From assembly GCF_030248535.1 (NCBI RefSeq), contig NZ_JAHGAJ010000020.1, positions 1 to 61,968 of the forward strand: a DNA stretch of 61,968 bases, in the 5' to 3' direction. The position numbers were made by a program, and so were the translations under genes. Numbering within the stretch: the first letter of the stretch is position 1; every line of letters starts with the position of its first letter. Source of the DNA: Vibrio sp. D404a (lineage in GTDB: Bacteria > Pseudomonadota > Gammaproteobacteria > Enterobacterales > Vibrionaceae). This document shows, in pieces, positions 18,828 through 27,355 of this stretch. The notes beneath the pieces are model-generated. The model ran no database searches, was not told the DNA's origin, and saw nothing but the letters and a program-made list of their open reading frames with translations.

Positions 18828-18859
18828 AAGCCCGTATCACCTTGAGATACGGGCTTTTT
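18828..18859 (+). terminator. Rho-independent terminator of fadIJ
   Basis: A perfect 11-bp stem AAGCCCGTATC / GATACGGGCTT (18828-18838, 18846-18856) followed by T residues, 20 bases after fadJ. Confidence 0.92.
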
Positions 18860-18890
18860 GTTTTAGGAGGAACACGACCAGAAGAATGAG

Positions 18891-19023
18891 ATTCCCGACT
18901 CAGTCGAACCTCCTTCTCGGGAATGACGAGGAACGATACTAATTGGTAGTCTAAGTGAGTTCTATGGAAGAAGAACGACCCTATCGCCATCTCCTAAAGC
19001 GACGAAGGAGCGTAGTAGGAGAT
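18891..19023. repeat. Two imperfect palindromes, probable dispersed intergenic repeat
   Basis: Between the fadJ and protease terminators are two inverted-repeat units: ATTCCCGA...TCGGGAAT (18891-18898, 18917-18924) and ATCTCCTA...TAGGAGAT (18989-18996, 19016-19023). The first resembles the ATTCCCG...CGGGAATGAC palindromes dispersed in many proteobacterial genomes. No open frame is present. Whether they are multicopy cannot be seen from this window. Confidence 0.45.
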
Positions 19024-19045
19024 CTCTTTTGGCGCGTGCCAGATA

Positions 19046-19077
19046 CAAAAAAGGTTGATGCGCTAACATCAACCTTT
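19046..19077 (-). terminator. Rho-independent terminator of the M16 protease gene
   Basis: A perfect 11-bp stem AAAGGTTGATG / CATCAACCTTT (19050-19060, 19067-19077). The plus-strand A run on the left gives a T tract on the minus strand. It lies 20 bases after the stop at 19097. Confidence 0.9.
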
Positions 19078-19096
19078 GAGTCCTACCGGTGATTGC

Positions 19097-21874
19097 TTAA
19101 CCAAGTTTCGTATCTTTCGGGCGAAGCTGAAACTCTTCGATAGAGCCAATCTCAACCCCCATTGATAGCGGCATTGCTTCTTGGTGAGCATTACCTTGAG
19201 CATGCATGATTAAGCGGTTTGCGGTGCGTGGCTTGAGTTGATTGACCACAAAACGAATCATGTCGCTGCGAGATAAGCCTTTTAGTTCTTCGAGAACACG
19301 CTCGCGCTGATTGAAGTCCGTATCCTTGTTACCAATCGCGACCCATAGACGCTGAGCTCGGCCTCGCAGAGTGGTGTCTGGTGTTGATATCTGGTTCCAC
19401 AAACCCCGCTTACTGCTGTGCCATTGATAGTCGTTGAGTTCCAGCAATACCATATAAAAGGCATTGAGAAATTCATCGATGGACGCAATCAAGTCGACTG
19501 GTGCCGCGTTCGGAGATTGCACATAGAGCACAATACCCGGGTGACGATTGAGCGGCATGTTACCTGTACCGACCATATAACCGAGCTGTTGCTTAGTGCG
19601 AATCTCGTGGAAAAAGGTCGCCGACATTAAGTGATTCGCCAGAGAATAGAGGGCAATACTCTGCGGTGAAATATCTGGGCATTGGTAATAGACCACAATC
19701 GCAGAGTCATCCTGATTGCACACCACTTCACGCTGGAAGCTGCCATTTTCACCCAGCATGACCAACGGGCGAAGCGACTCTTCATACGCCTGATCTTTGA
19801 CTCTAAGAGCATCTTTGAGCGATTCTGCCATCTGCACGGCATCGTCTTGACACCAGTCTCCATACACGAACATCTCGACGTGCAGTTCGGCTAATATGGC
19901 CTGCACGAATGAAGAGAGCTCATCAACTTGAATGGTTTCTAGCGCCTCGATCAACACCGAGTAGGGTGGGTTATTGGGCTGCAGTAATCCGGTCATAGCA
20001 TTGAAGAGCTGGGATATAGGACGATCCTGCGAAGCGTTGCTCCAACTTCTCAGCAGTTGGCTCTTGATGGTATCAAAACGAGCAGGGCTGAATTGACGCG
20101 ATGCAAAACGTTCTAAGATCATATTGAGTAGCTGTGGCTGCTTACGGCTAAAGCCAGAAATCGTCAGTGTCACGCCGCCTTGGTGGGTATACATGTTGTA
20201 ACCCATTCCAGCAATTTCAGCTTGATATGTCTCTTTTTCGAGTGAATCTAAGAACATTTCGACACACAATCGCGTCTTTACAATGTTTCTTGGACTGGCC
20301 ACGGAGTGAGGGCTGTCAATCGCCACATAGACCACGCCTTTAGGGACACGGAACTCCGTATCCTGTAAATGCCATAGTTTAAATCCGTCTAGCTCTTGCA
20401 ATAGGCTTGGGTGCGTTTTTGAGCCTTCTAGCTCTGCTGGATCGAGGTCGTAACAGATAAATGGGTTTTTACCGGGCAGTTCAAATTCCCATCCAGGATT
20501 GATACATTGATAGGATTGTTTTTGCTGTTCGCTGAAAGGCCTAACCGAGTAAGGCGTGAAGTACCACTTGGCTTTTCGGTCATACTCTAGACCTTGAGCG
20601 ATCAAGGTCGACCTCATGTTATCTATAGTGAAATAGCTGAGTAATGAACGTTGCAGCGCTTCATCGTAGTTCGCCATTTTGTAATCGCCGTAGACCACGT
20701 CTTGTTCAGGGTAGTGCTGCATGTTCATCACAAGGTGGCTAACGACATCCATTGGTCGTGCAGGCTCTTGGAAGCGAAAGGCGGATTCAAGTACTGCGCG
20801 CTTTTCTAGATAACGCCACTCTTGCATCCCTTCTTTTTCAATCAACTTAATGTATTGGAATACCGCTTGAGTGATGTCATCAACCTTATCAAGACCATCG
20901 ACTGAGAGCGAACAGCTGACAGTGAAATCGCGATAGTTACTGCCACTGGCACCACCGCCGGCAGAGAGGGAGGTGATCCAACCCTTCTCTTTTAACTGCA
21001 TCATCAAACTGCCTTCACCCTCATAGCCTAATAGGTGCGCAAAGAAGGAGAGGGGTTTAATACTGTAGTGTTCGTCCATGCTTGGCATAGGGAAGGTGAG
21101 AATTAGCTTACGAATCTCTTTGATTGGCTCAACGTACACCTGAACGCCGGTGCTCTCTGAACCAATGATGGACACCTCTACCTTTTTACCTTGTCGCTTG
21201 TGATTGGTGATAGAGCTGAATCTCTGCTCCACCCACTGCTGCATTTGTTCAAGCGGTTGGTTGCCAGAAAGCGTCAGCGTCATGAGATCCGCTGAATATT
21301 GCTGCTGGTGGAAATCGAGGATCTCTTGACGAATGGTTTGACCGTTTCTATCCCCAAGCGTCTCTACGTTACCGACTGAAAATTTTGCAAATGGATGGTC
21401 TGGGTTGACCAGTTCTTTGGTGACTTGATAGAGGCGTCGCGAGTCGTCATTGAGCTTCATCTTATACTCAGAATCTACAGCTTGGCGCTCTTTATCGAGA
21501 GCTTCTTCGTTAAATAAAGGTGCGGTAAAAAATTGACTGAATCGGTCGAGTGCATTTTCAAAGGCATCGAGTTCGACATCGAAGAAGAAACAGGTGTGCT
21601 CTGTGCCTGTCCACGCATTATTACTGCCACCGTGCTGGCTGATGAAACTTTGGAACTCTCCGACCTTTGGATACTTTTCAGTGCCCAAAAAAAGCATATG
21701 CTCTAAGTAATGAGCCAAACCCTCTCGATCGCTTGGATCGTCAAAATGCCCAACATTAACGGCGAGTGCGGCGGCGGCTTTTTGAGCATGATGGTCATGA
21801 ACAAGCAACACTCTTAGGCCATTATTAAGCGTTAAATAGCGATATTGGTGTTCGTCGTTTGGACTTAGATGCAC
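19097..21874 (-). CDS. M16 family metalloprotease (insulinase/pitrilysin type)
   Basis: A 925-residue zinc protease of the pitrilysin/insulin-degrading enzyme family. The inverted zinc motif HxxEH is in HYLEHMLFLGTEKYP (about residue 58) and the third ligand, a glutamate, lies about 75 residues later in the ERQAVDSEYKMKL region. The C-terminal half is the usual inactive second M16 domain. No clear signal peptide is seen, unlike E. coli PtrA (periplasmic, about 960 residues), so it may be cytoplasmic. It is transcribed alone, divergent from sixA. Confidence 0.92.
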   Translation of the reverse strand: MHLSPNDEHQYRYLTLNNGLRVLLVHDHHAQKAAAALAVNVGHFDDPSDREGLAHYLEHMLFLGTEKYPKVGEFQSFISQHGGSNNAWTGTEHTCFFFDVELDAFENALDRFSQFFTAPLFNEEALDKERQAVDSEYKMKLNDDSRRLYQVTKELVNPDHPFAKFSVGNVETLGDRNGQTIRQEILDFHQQQYSADLMTLTLSGNQPLEQMQQWVEQRFSSITNHKRQGKKVEVSIIGSESTGVQVYVEPIKEIRKLILTFPMPSMDEHYSIKPLSFFAHLLGYEGEGSLMMQLKEKGWITSLSAGGGASGSNYRDFTVSCSLSVDGLDKVDDITQAVFQYIKLIEKEGMQEWRYLEKRAVLESAFRFQEPARPMDVVSHLVMNMQHYPEQDVVYGDYKMANYDEALQRSLLSYFTIDNMRSTLIAQGLEYDRKAKWYFTPYSVRPFSEQQKQSYQCINPGWEFELPGKNPFICYDLDPAELEGSKTHPSLLQELDGFKLWHLQDTEFRVPKGVVYVAIDSPHSVASPRNIVKTRLCVEMFLDSLEKETYQAEIAGMGYNMYTHQGGVTLTISGFSRKQPQLLNMILERFASRQFSPARFDTIKSQLLRSWSNASQDRPISQLFNAMTGLLQPNNPPYSVLIEALETIQVDELSSFVQAILAELHVEMFVYGDWCQDDAVQMAESLKDALRVKDQAYEESLRPLVMLGENGSFQREVVCNQDDSAIVVYYQCPDISPQSIALYSLANHLMSATFFHEIRTKQQLGYMVGTGNMPLNRHPGIVLYVQSPNAAPVDLIASIDEFLNAFYMVLLELNDYQWHSSKRGLWNQISTPDTTLRGRAQRLWVAIGNKDTDFNQRERVLEELKGLSRSDMIRFVVNQLKPRTANRLIMHAQGNAHQEAMPLSMGVEIGSIEEFQLRPKDTKLG

Positions 21875-22179
21875 ACGCGTATCTCCAGAGAAGGTAGTGT
21901 TTAAATTATGTACCCGATGTAAATCGGTGCAAACCTTGTGATCCCATTTTGGGATATGAAGAGCTTTTTGTTGATTTTGAAATCGATTTTATCGATTTTT
22001 ATCAGTGATTTATTTTCTTTTAATAAGATTGTTAAGAAAGTCGAACTCTTTGGCAAGTGACTTGGTATAATTATTTACATCGAACAAAGTTTCTCTAACT
22101 TTAGAGTCACGCCCTAAGTAGCGTTCAGGTAACCCATTTGGTTGCTCAGCTTTCAAAGGCTACATAGATAGGATAGAAC
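21875..22179. other. Divergent intergenic region between the protease gene and sixA
   Basis: It contains the extended -10 promoter for sixA (22063-22071), AT-rich sequence with two ATCGAT palindromes around 21985, and a short ATCCCA / TGGGAT hairpin near 21943. No gene is seen. Confidence 0.4.
22063..22071 (+). promoter_or_regulatory. Extended -10 promoter upstream of sixA
   Basis: TGGTATAAT is a perfect extended -10 (TGN-TATAAT). No consensus -35 is present, as is common with this promoter class. The start point would be near 22078, giving a leader of about 100 bases. Confidence 0.55.
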
Positions 22180-22644
22180 ATGAAAATATTCATAATGCGT
22201 CACGGTGAAGCAGAACATTTTGCAAACTCAGATGCAGAACGTGCGCTCACCAAGCGTGGTAAGAAGTTATCGCTTGCAGTGGCTCAAGCCGCCGCTGAAC
22301 AAGGGGTAAGCCAGTTTGATAAGGTGTTGGTCAGCCCATATTTGAGAGCTCAAGAGACTTGGTTAGAGATCTCACAAGTGTTCTCCGGCGACAAGGTAGA
22401 GACGAGCGAAGACATCACCCCGTATGGTGTGTCTGACCAAGTTTTCGATTACACCGTCGCAATGGCAGAAGTGGAAAATCTAGAGAGCGTGCTATTCGTA
22501 TCACACTTACCTCTCGTCGGCTATTTAACTGCAGAGTTCGCAACGGGCATGGCGCCGCCTATGTTCCCAACATCGGGTTTGGTCTGTATCGATTTTGATT
22601 TAGAGACCAAAAAAGGTGAGCTAGATTGGAATATTAACCCTTAA
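22180..22644 (+). CDS. sixA: Phosphohistidine phosphatase SixA
   Basis: SixA is a small histidine-phosphatase-superfamily enzyme that dephosphorylates phosphohistidine proteins (in E. coli, the ArcB HPt domain or the nitrogen PTS protein NPr). The 154-residue protein starts with the catalytic IMRHGEAEH motif (His8) and has the second catalytic histidine in LFVSHLPLVG. Length matches the family. It is convergent with smrB. Confidence 0.92.
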   Translation: MKIFIMRHGEAEHFANSDAERALTKRGKKLSLAVAQAAAEQGVSQFDKVLVSPYLRAQETWLEISQVFSGDKVETSEDITPYGVSDQVFDYTVAMAEVENLESVLFVSHLPLVGYLTAEFATGMAPPMFPTSGLVCIDFDLETKKGELDWNINP

Positions 22645-22689
22645 TTGAGGGTTGCTCTGAGAGCCCATTCGCCAAAAGTCGAATAAGAG

Positions 22690-22718
22690 AAAGGCACATC
22701 ATGTGATGTGCCTTTTTG
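22690..22718. terminator. Terminator between sixA and smrB
   Basis: A near-perfect palindrome with arms AAAGGCACATCA / TGATGTGCCTTT (22690-22701, 22704-22715), followed by T on the plus strand. It serves sixA and may serve the convergent smrB, though the minus-strand T tract is interrupted. Confidence 0.85.
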
Positions 22719-22744
22719 CTGTCTGTTACGTAGTTTTTCGAGCT

Positions 22745-23275
22745 TTATTTTTCTGGGATAGAAATCAGAACCAGTAGGGCACCGTTACCGCCAAACTCAA
22801 GTGGGGCTTGGTGAAAGGCGAGCACATCGGGATGTTGAGCCAGCCACAATGGCACTTTCTCTTTTAGAATATGCTTACCAATGCCGTGCTGCACAGAAGC
22901 ACAAGAGACGCCTTCTTTTACACAGTGCGCGATCATCGCACCGAGTTCGCGCTTAGCCTCTTGCTGGCTCATGCCGTGCATGTCGAGGTAAACGTCAGGT
23001 ACGTAGACACCGCGACGTAGTCTTTTCACTTCATATTTAGAGACATCATCACGAGCGTAGCGCGTTGGGCCATCTGTACTGAGGTGAGGAATAAACTCAT
23101 CTGAAAAATAAAACTCGCTGTCACTGGCTTGTCGTGCCGTGCGCGTAATTTCTTTTTGTTTGGTATTTCTTTTTGGCTGCTGGATTATGGTATCCTGTTG
23201 CAACTTTTTAACGCCCTTTACTGCTTCACTGAACAGGGCGAAATCGTCATCGATATCGGTGTCTTTTTTGCTCAT
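22745..23275 (-). CDS. smrB: Ribosome rescue endonuclease SmrB
   Basis: SmrB is recruited to collided ribosomes and cleaves mRNA there, which allows tmRNA rescue. The 176-residue protein has a polar N-terminal helix region for ribosome binding and a C-terminal Smr domain with the motifs YLDMHGMSQQEAKRELG and VQHGIGKHILKEKVPLWL. It is divergent from prmB by 56 bases, the same pairing as in E. coli (yfcN-prmB). Confidence 0.93.
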   Translation of the reverse strand: MSKKDTDIDDDFALFSEAVKGVKKLQQDTIIQQPKRNTKQKEITRTARQASDSEFYFSDEFIPHLSTDGPTRYARDDVSKYEVKRLRRGVYVPDVYLDMHGMSQQEAKRELGAMIAHCVKEGVSCASVQHGIGKHILKEKVPLWLAQHPDVLAFHQAPLEFGGNGALLVLISIPEK

Positions 23276-23331
23276 CAGGTTATAAGTTCTAAATTGAAAC
23301 GTAATTAGCAGTATTGTAGCGCTTTTCGGAG

Positions 23332-24270
23332 ATGATTTTGGATAAGATTTTTGTAGAAGAAGCGGTATCAGAACTACACACGCTTCAAGATGTGATTCGT
23401 TGGACTGTTAGCCGCTTCAATGCAGCGGGCCTATTTTATGGTCACGGCACAGATAATGCGTGGGATGAGGCGGTACAACTAATTTTACCTACCCTTTATC
23501 TGCCGATCGACGTTCCTTCACACGTATTGAATTCTCGTCTAACCAGCAGCGAGCGTCTACGTATTGTTGAGCGCGTTATTAAACGAATCAACGAGCGCAC
23601 GCCTACGGCTTACCTAACCAACAAAGCTTGGTTCTGTGGCCTGGAGTTCTTCGTTGATGAGCGTGTACTTGTGCCACGTTCGCCAATCGGTGAACTGATC
23701 GAAGCGCAATTCCAACCTTGGCTAACAGAAGAGCCAACTCGCATCATGGATCTATGTACGGGCAGTGGTTGTATTGCTATCGCTTGTGCACACGCATTCC
23801 CTGAAGCAGAAGTGGATGCCATTGATATCTCAACGGATGCACTTCAAGTGGCAGAGCAAAACGTTCAAGACCACGGTATGGAGCAACAAGTGTTCCCAAT
23901 CCGTTCTGATCTGTTCCGCGATCTACCAAAAGAGAAGTACAACCTGATCGTCTCTAACCCGCCGTACGTTGACGAGGAAGATATGAACAGCCTACCGGAC
24001 GAATTCACGCATGAGCCTGAATTAGGTTTGGCTGCGGGTACAGATGGTCTGAAACTGGTTCGTCGTATTCTTGCAAACGCACCAGATTACTTGACTGAAA
24101 ACGGTATTCTTATCTGTGAAGTAGGTAACTCAATGGTTCACATGATGGAACAGTACCCACACATTCCATTCACGTGGATTGAGTTTGAAAATGGTGGTCA
24201 CGGTGTATTCATGATCACTCGCGAGCAGATGGTTGCTTGTGCTGACGAGTTCTCAATTTACAAAGACTAA
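23332..24270 (+). CDS. prmB: Ribosomal protein uL3 glutamine methyltransferase PrmB
   Basis: PrmB methylates a glutamine of ribosomal protein L3 (N5 position) using S-adenosylmethionine. The 312-residue product has an N-terminal substrate-binding helical domain, a SAM motif ([15 protein letters not shown]) and the catalytic NPPY motif ([15 protein letters not shown]), followed by [14 protein letters not shown]. In many gammaproteobacteria prmB is followed by aroC; here a terminator and an unrelated transporter follow. Confidence 0.95.
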   Translation: MILDKIFVEEAVSELHTLQDVIRWTVSRFNAAGLFYGHGTDNAWDEAVQLILPTLYLPIDVPSHVLNSRLTSSERLRIVERVIKRINERTPTAYLTNKAWFCGLEFFVDERVLVPRSPIGELIEAQFQPWLTEEPTRIMDLCTGSGCIAIACAHAFPEAEVDAIDISTDALQVAEQNVQDHGMEQQVFPIRSDLFRDLPKEKYNLIVSNPPYVDEEDMNSLPDEFTHEPELGLAAGTDGLKLVRRILANAPDYLTENGILICEVGNSMVHMMEQYPHIPFTWIEFENGGHGVFMITREQMVACADEFSIYKD

Positions 24271-24287
24271 GTTGAGTTCAATCGCTA

Positions 24288-24317
24288 AAAACCGCGCTTA
24301 TTAGTGCGGTTTTTTTG
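24288..24317 (+). terminator. Rho-independent terminator of prmB
   Basis: The stem ACCGCGC / GTGCGGT (24291-24297, 24304-24310), with one wobble pair and flanked by A and T runs (TTTTTTT to 24316), lies 18 bases after the stop. Confidence 0.88.
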
Positions 24318-24408
24318 TTTTTGGAGATTCATACTTATTGCCACAACATCTTTGAATAAAACAATCATGAAATTGAGAGAAATTAGTACTTCACTCTTTC
24401 TCTAGCTT

Positions 24409-24490
24409 GTTGCACGTCTCTTTCGTGTTGTTTTACTTATCGCCCTTGGCCTGAGGTAAGTTGATCAAGTTGCACATCTCATTCATATTG
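24409..24490 (+). repeat. Two 22-bp imperfect direct repeats upstream of the LysE-family gene
   Basis: GTTGCACGTCTCTTTCGTG (then TTG) at 24409-24430 and GTTGCACATCTCATTCATA (then TTG) at 24469-24490 agree at 18 of 22 bases and are spaced exactly 60 bp, close to six helical turns. This suits paired operators for a DNA-looping regulator, but no regulator is identified. Confidence 0.45.
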
Positions 24491-24511
24491 GAGTCTAAAT
24501 TTTATACATTC

Positions 24512-24539
24512 TAGTTAGTTAGTTAGTTAGTTAGTTAGT
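24512..24539 (+). repeat. Tetranucleotide microsatellite (TAGT) x7
   Basis: Seven exact TAGT copies lie between a -10-like TATACATT (24503-24510) and the GGGAGG ribosome site (24546-24551) of the exporter gene. Tetranucleotide tracts change length by slipped-strand mispairing. Here a change would alter the leader length, not the reading frame. Confidence 0.85.
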
Positions 24540-24558
24540 GAGTTAGGGAGGATTCACG

Positions 24559-25200
24559 ATGAGTTTTGATATTTGGTTTTACTACTTTCTGGCGGTATTG
24601 GTACTGACAGCCTCACCTGGGCCAAGCTCTCTGCTGTGCATGACTAAAGCAGTGCAATCGGGCTTTCGTCTCTCGGTTTTTACTGCGCTGGGGAGCCTAA
24701 CGGCCATCACCTCGATACTGAGTCTTTCTTTTACCGGCCTTGGGGTCATTATCGCCTCATCAGAGGTAGTCTTTAATGTGATTAAATGGACAGGTGCTGC
24801 GTATCTGATCTATTTGGGTTGGAAGTCGCTTCGCTCTGATCAGCAGAGCTATCAGCTTGATGATGAAGATAAAGCGGCAAACCAGCAAAACAGAGGAAGT
24901 TACCTTCAGCACTATCTCAGTGGTTTTATTGTCGGAGCGAGCAACCCTAAAGCGATTTTGTTCTTCACCGCACTGTTCCCTCAGTTTATTGACCCAACTG
25001 CCGCACTGCTTCCACAGTTTGTTGTGTTCGCGAGCACTTTTGCTGTGATGGAGCTGTCTTGGTTATTGATGTACGCCTATTTGGGCGCAAAATCGTCTAA
25101 CTGGTTGTTTGCTAAAGGGCGAGCCAAGATGTTTAACCGAGTTACCGGAGGTGTATTTATCGGTGCTGGCGCGCTTTTATCGACGACAACTCGTGCTTAA
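24559..25200 (+). CDS. LysE/RhtB-family amino acid exporter
   Basis: A 213-residue inner-membrane protein of the LysE superfamily, predicted to export amino acids or derivatives such as homoserine or threonine. It has the N-terminal family motif LTASPGPSSLLCMTKAVQSG (residues about 17-36), six hydrophobic segments and the SNPKAILFFTALFPQFI motif (about residue 131). The substrate cannot be inferred. The ATG follows AGGGAGG. The TAGT microsatellite lies directly upstream and may tune its expression. Confidence 0.9.
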   Translation: MSFDIWFYYFLAVLVLTASPGPSSLLCMTKAVQSGFRLSVFTALGSLTAITSILSLSFTGLGVIIASSEVVFNVIKWTGAAYLIYLGWKSLRSDQQSYQLDDEDKAANQQNRGSYLQHYLSGFIVGASNPKAILFFTALFPQFIDPTAALLPQFVVFASTFAVMELSWLLMYAYLGAKSSNWLFAKGRAKMFNRVTGGVFIGAGALLSTTTRA

Positions 25201-25298
25201 AGCATAAAAAATCTCAATTGTTACGAAAGTTTCTTGGTGCTGTAATAAAAAGTTAATATTAATGTGCTTGCCGATTTTGGTCGCTTGTCGATATATTG

Positions 25299-25315
25299 TA
25301 TATACACGGTATATA
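25299..25315 (+). promoter_or_regulatory. Operator-like palindrome upstream of the small membrane protein
   Basis: TATATAC-ACG-GTATATA is a perfect 7-bp inverted repeat centred at 25307, 19 bases before the small ORF start at 25334. It overlaps the expected promoter region. It could be an operator for a GntR- or MarR-type regulator, or simply AT-rich promoter DNA. Confidence 0.4.
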
Positions 25316-25333
25316 TAGTTAAGGAGCGCATTT

Positions 25334-25435
25334 ATGCAGCATCAAGAAATGATCCAACACTCTCATTTTGGCGTTATCGGTCGTACATGGCTTTTCGCAT
25401 CAGTTTCTCTAATCGCTATTCTAGCTCTAATCTAA
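25334..25435 (+). CDS. Small membrane protein, 33 residues
   Basis: A short ORF with a perfect AAGGAG ribosome site (25321-25326) seven bases before ATG 25334. The product begins MQHQEMIQHSHFGVIGR and ends in a hydrophobic helix (TWLFASVSLIAILALI), the layout of a single-pass small membrane protein. It lies alone between the exporter gene and selO. An overlapping 68-codon frame (25264-25470) has no ribosome site and an odd composition, so this frame is preferred. Function unknown. Confidence 0.6.
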   Translation: MQHQEMIQHSHFGVIGRTWLFASVSLIAILALI

Positions 25436-25630
25436 TTAGGTTTACGCAACTCGAAAATTGTTATGAATAACTGTTTTTCACGATCTTATCGCTCAACCTT
25501 ATCTCAACATTGATCGTGGCTTTCTACCTTAGCAACCAGCCAAGACCCTGTAGTTAGCCACTCAACCTTTCCAGAAGTTGTTACCAAACTGTGATAATCT
25601 GACACTATTATTTGCTCAAAGTGTGTCGTT

Positions 25631-27094
25631 ATGTCTGTTTGGGATTCTCTCTCTTTTAACAATCGATTTGTTGAACTTCCTCAAGTCTTTTACTCGCGTG
25701 TTCATCCAACACCATTACTCAACCCTCAATGGTTGGCATGGAATAGCAATTTTGCCACTGAACTTGGCTTTCCTTCGGCCAATATTACTGAACTAGATCC
25801 TGACCTGCTTAATTCCCTCTCGGGGCTGGTGGATAACGTCAATTTTGATCCGATTGCGATGAAGTACGCAGGCCATCAGTTTGGCGCTTACAACCCAGAT
25901 TTGGGCGATGGTCGAGGTTTACTACTGGCACAAGTTGTCGCTAAAAGTGGCGAAACGTTCGACTTACATCTTAAAGGTGCGGGGAAAACGCCATATTCTC
26001 GAATGGGTGATGGTCGAGCGGTTATCCGTTCAACAGTTCGGGAGTATCTATGTAGTGAGGCGATGGCGGGTTTGAAGATTCCAACCACGCGCGCACTGGC
26101 AATGATGATCAGTGATACGCCTGTTTATCGCGAAAAGCAGGAGAAGGGCGCGTTGCTAGTGAGGGCATCGGAAACGCATATTCGTTTTGGTCACTTTGAA
26201 CACCTTTTCTATACCAATCAATTGGCGGAGCAGCGTTTGCTTGCAGATAAAGTCATCGAGTGGCACTTCCCTGAGTGTTTAGATGAAGAAAAACCTTATG
26301 TCGCGATGTTTAATCAGATCGTCGATCGTACCGCAGAGATGATTGCCTTGTGGCAGGCTAATGGGTTTGCTCATGGTGTCATGAACACCGATAACATGTC
26401 GATCATTGGGCAAACCTTTGATTACGGGCCCTTTGCCTTTATGGATGAGTACAACTCTCGACTTATCTGTAATCACTCGGATTACCAAGGTCGCTACGCT
26501 TTCAACCAGCAGCCGCGCATTGGTATGTGGAACTTGTCCGCATTGGCGCATTCACTTTCAGCTTTGATTGAGCGTCCAGATCTAGAAGCCGCGCTAGAGA
26601 TGTACGAGCCGCAGATGAATGGTTACTTTAGCCAGTTGATGCGCAGAAAGTTAGGACTGTTGTCGAAGCAAGAAGGGGATAGTCGTCTGTTCGAATCGAT
26701 GTTTGAGTTGATGTCGCAAAACCGAGTCGATTATCCTCGTTTCTTCAGAGCGCTATCGGATCTCGACACGCAATCTGAGCAAGAGGTGATTGATCTAGTC
26801 ATCGATCGGCAAGCAGCCAAGCTTTGGGTCGATAGTTACCTTAAGCGCTGTGAACTGGAACAGGAAAGTACCGAAGAGCGCTGTGAGAAAATGCGTGCAA
26901 TCAACCCTAAATATGTACTGCGTAATTATCTGGCTCAGTTGGCAATTGATAAAGCGGAAGAGGGCGATAGCAGTGTGGTAGATGCGTTAATGGTTGTGCT
27001 TGCCGATCCGTATTCCGAGCACCCTGACTATGAATATTTAGCAGCACTGCCACCAGAGTGGGGCAAAGAGATGGAGATCAGCTGTTCTTCATAA
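25631..27094 (+). CDS. selO: Protein adenylyltransferase SelO (YdiU)
   Basis: SelO is a pseudokinase-fold enzyme that transfers AMP to Ser, Thr or Tyr of proteins; the E. coli homologue is linked to oxidative stress. The 487-residue product has family motifs [50 protein letters not shown] and a C-terminal EISCSS, where the cysteine stands in place of the selenocysteine of animal SelO. Length matches bacterial SelO (about 480). The gene appears monocistronic; a weak hairpin lies downstream. Confidence 0.94.
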   Translation: MSVWDSLSFNNRFVELPQVFYSRVHPTPLLNPQWLAWNSNFATELGFPSANITELDPDLLNSLSGLVDNVNFDPIAMKYAGHQFGAYNPDLGDGRGLLLAQVVAKSGETFDLHLKGAGKTPYSRMGDGRAVIRSTVREYLCSEAMAGLKIPTTRALAMMISDTPVYREKQEKGALLVRASETHIRFGHFEHLFYTNQLAEQRLLADKVIEWHFPECLDEEKPYVAMFNQIVDRTAEMIALWQANGFAHGVMNTDNMSIIGQTFDYGPFAFMDEYNSRLICNHSDYQGRYAFNQQPRIGMWNLSALAHSLSALIERPDLEAALEMYEPQMNGYFSQLMRRKLGLLSKQEGDSRLFESMFELMSQNRVDYPRFFRALSDLDTQSEQEVIDLVIDRQAAKLWVDSYLKRCELEQESTEERCEKMRAINPKYVLRNYLAQLAIDKAEEGDSSVVDALMVVLADPYSEHPDYEYLAALPPEWGKEMEISCSS

Positions 27095-27144
27095 GTGTTC
27101 TATTCAAAATAAGTGCTCAGCTCAAAATAAGCGCTTAATTTAAA
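27091..27144 (+). repeat. Three tandem 18-bp direct repeats between selO and dctP
   Basis: Three contiguous units, each 18 bp: ATAAGTGTTCTATTCAAA (27091-27108), ATAAGTGCTCAGCTCAAA (27109-27126) and ATAAGCGCTTAATTTAAA (27127-27144). The first overlaps the selO stop codon. They end about 138 bp upstream of the dctP sigma-54 promoter, within the range of enhancer-type activator sites. Confidence 0.8.
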
Positions 27145-27152
27145 TGTTCGAG

Positions 27153-27190
27153 AAATGACACATTTCATAAAATGGGATGTGTCATTTTCC
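27153..27190 (+). terminator. Hairpin after selO, possible terminator
   Basis: A perfect 11-bp stem AAATGACACAT / ATGTGTCATTT (27153-27163, 27177-27187) with a 13-base loop. The T tract is short (TTTT then CC), so termination may be partial. Confidence 0.5.
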
Positions 27191-27281
27191 ACCCATTTGA
27201 AAATTCATTTCCACTTTGCTTCCCCGTTCATTTTTCTCTCAAGCCTTATGGTTAAAGGGTTGTTAAATAAATGTAGCTAGC

Positions 27282-27297
27282 TGGCTCGCTAATTGCC
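27282..27297 (+). promoter_or_regulatory. Sigma-54 promoter of dctPQM
   Basis: TGGCTC-N5-TTGCC matches the sigma-54 consensus TGGCAC-N5-TTGCW. The invariant GG (27283-27284) and GC (27295-27296) are separated by exactly 10 bases. The sigma-54 activator DctD is encoded just downstream of the operon, which supports the call. Confidence 0.85.
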
Positions 27298-27355
27298 TTA
27301 GTGAAAGCACGCAGTTCCCATTGATGGGCTGCTTTGTTTACTAAGGAGAATAATA

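Noticed and set aside
25264..25470. 68-codon ORF between the exporter gene and selO
   Set aside because: No ribosome site, odd Tyr/Ser-rich composition, and it overlaps a shorter frame (25334-25435) with an ideal AAGGAG.
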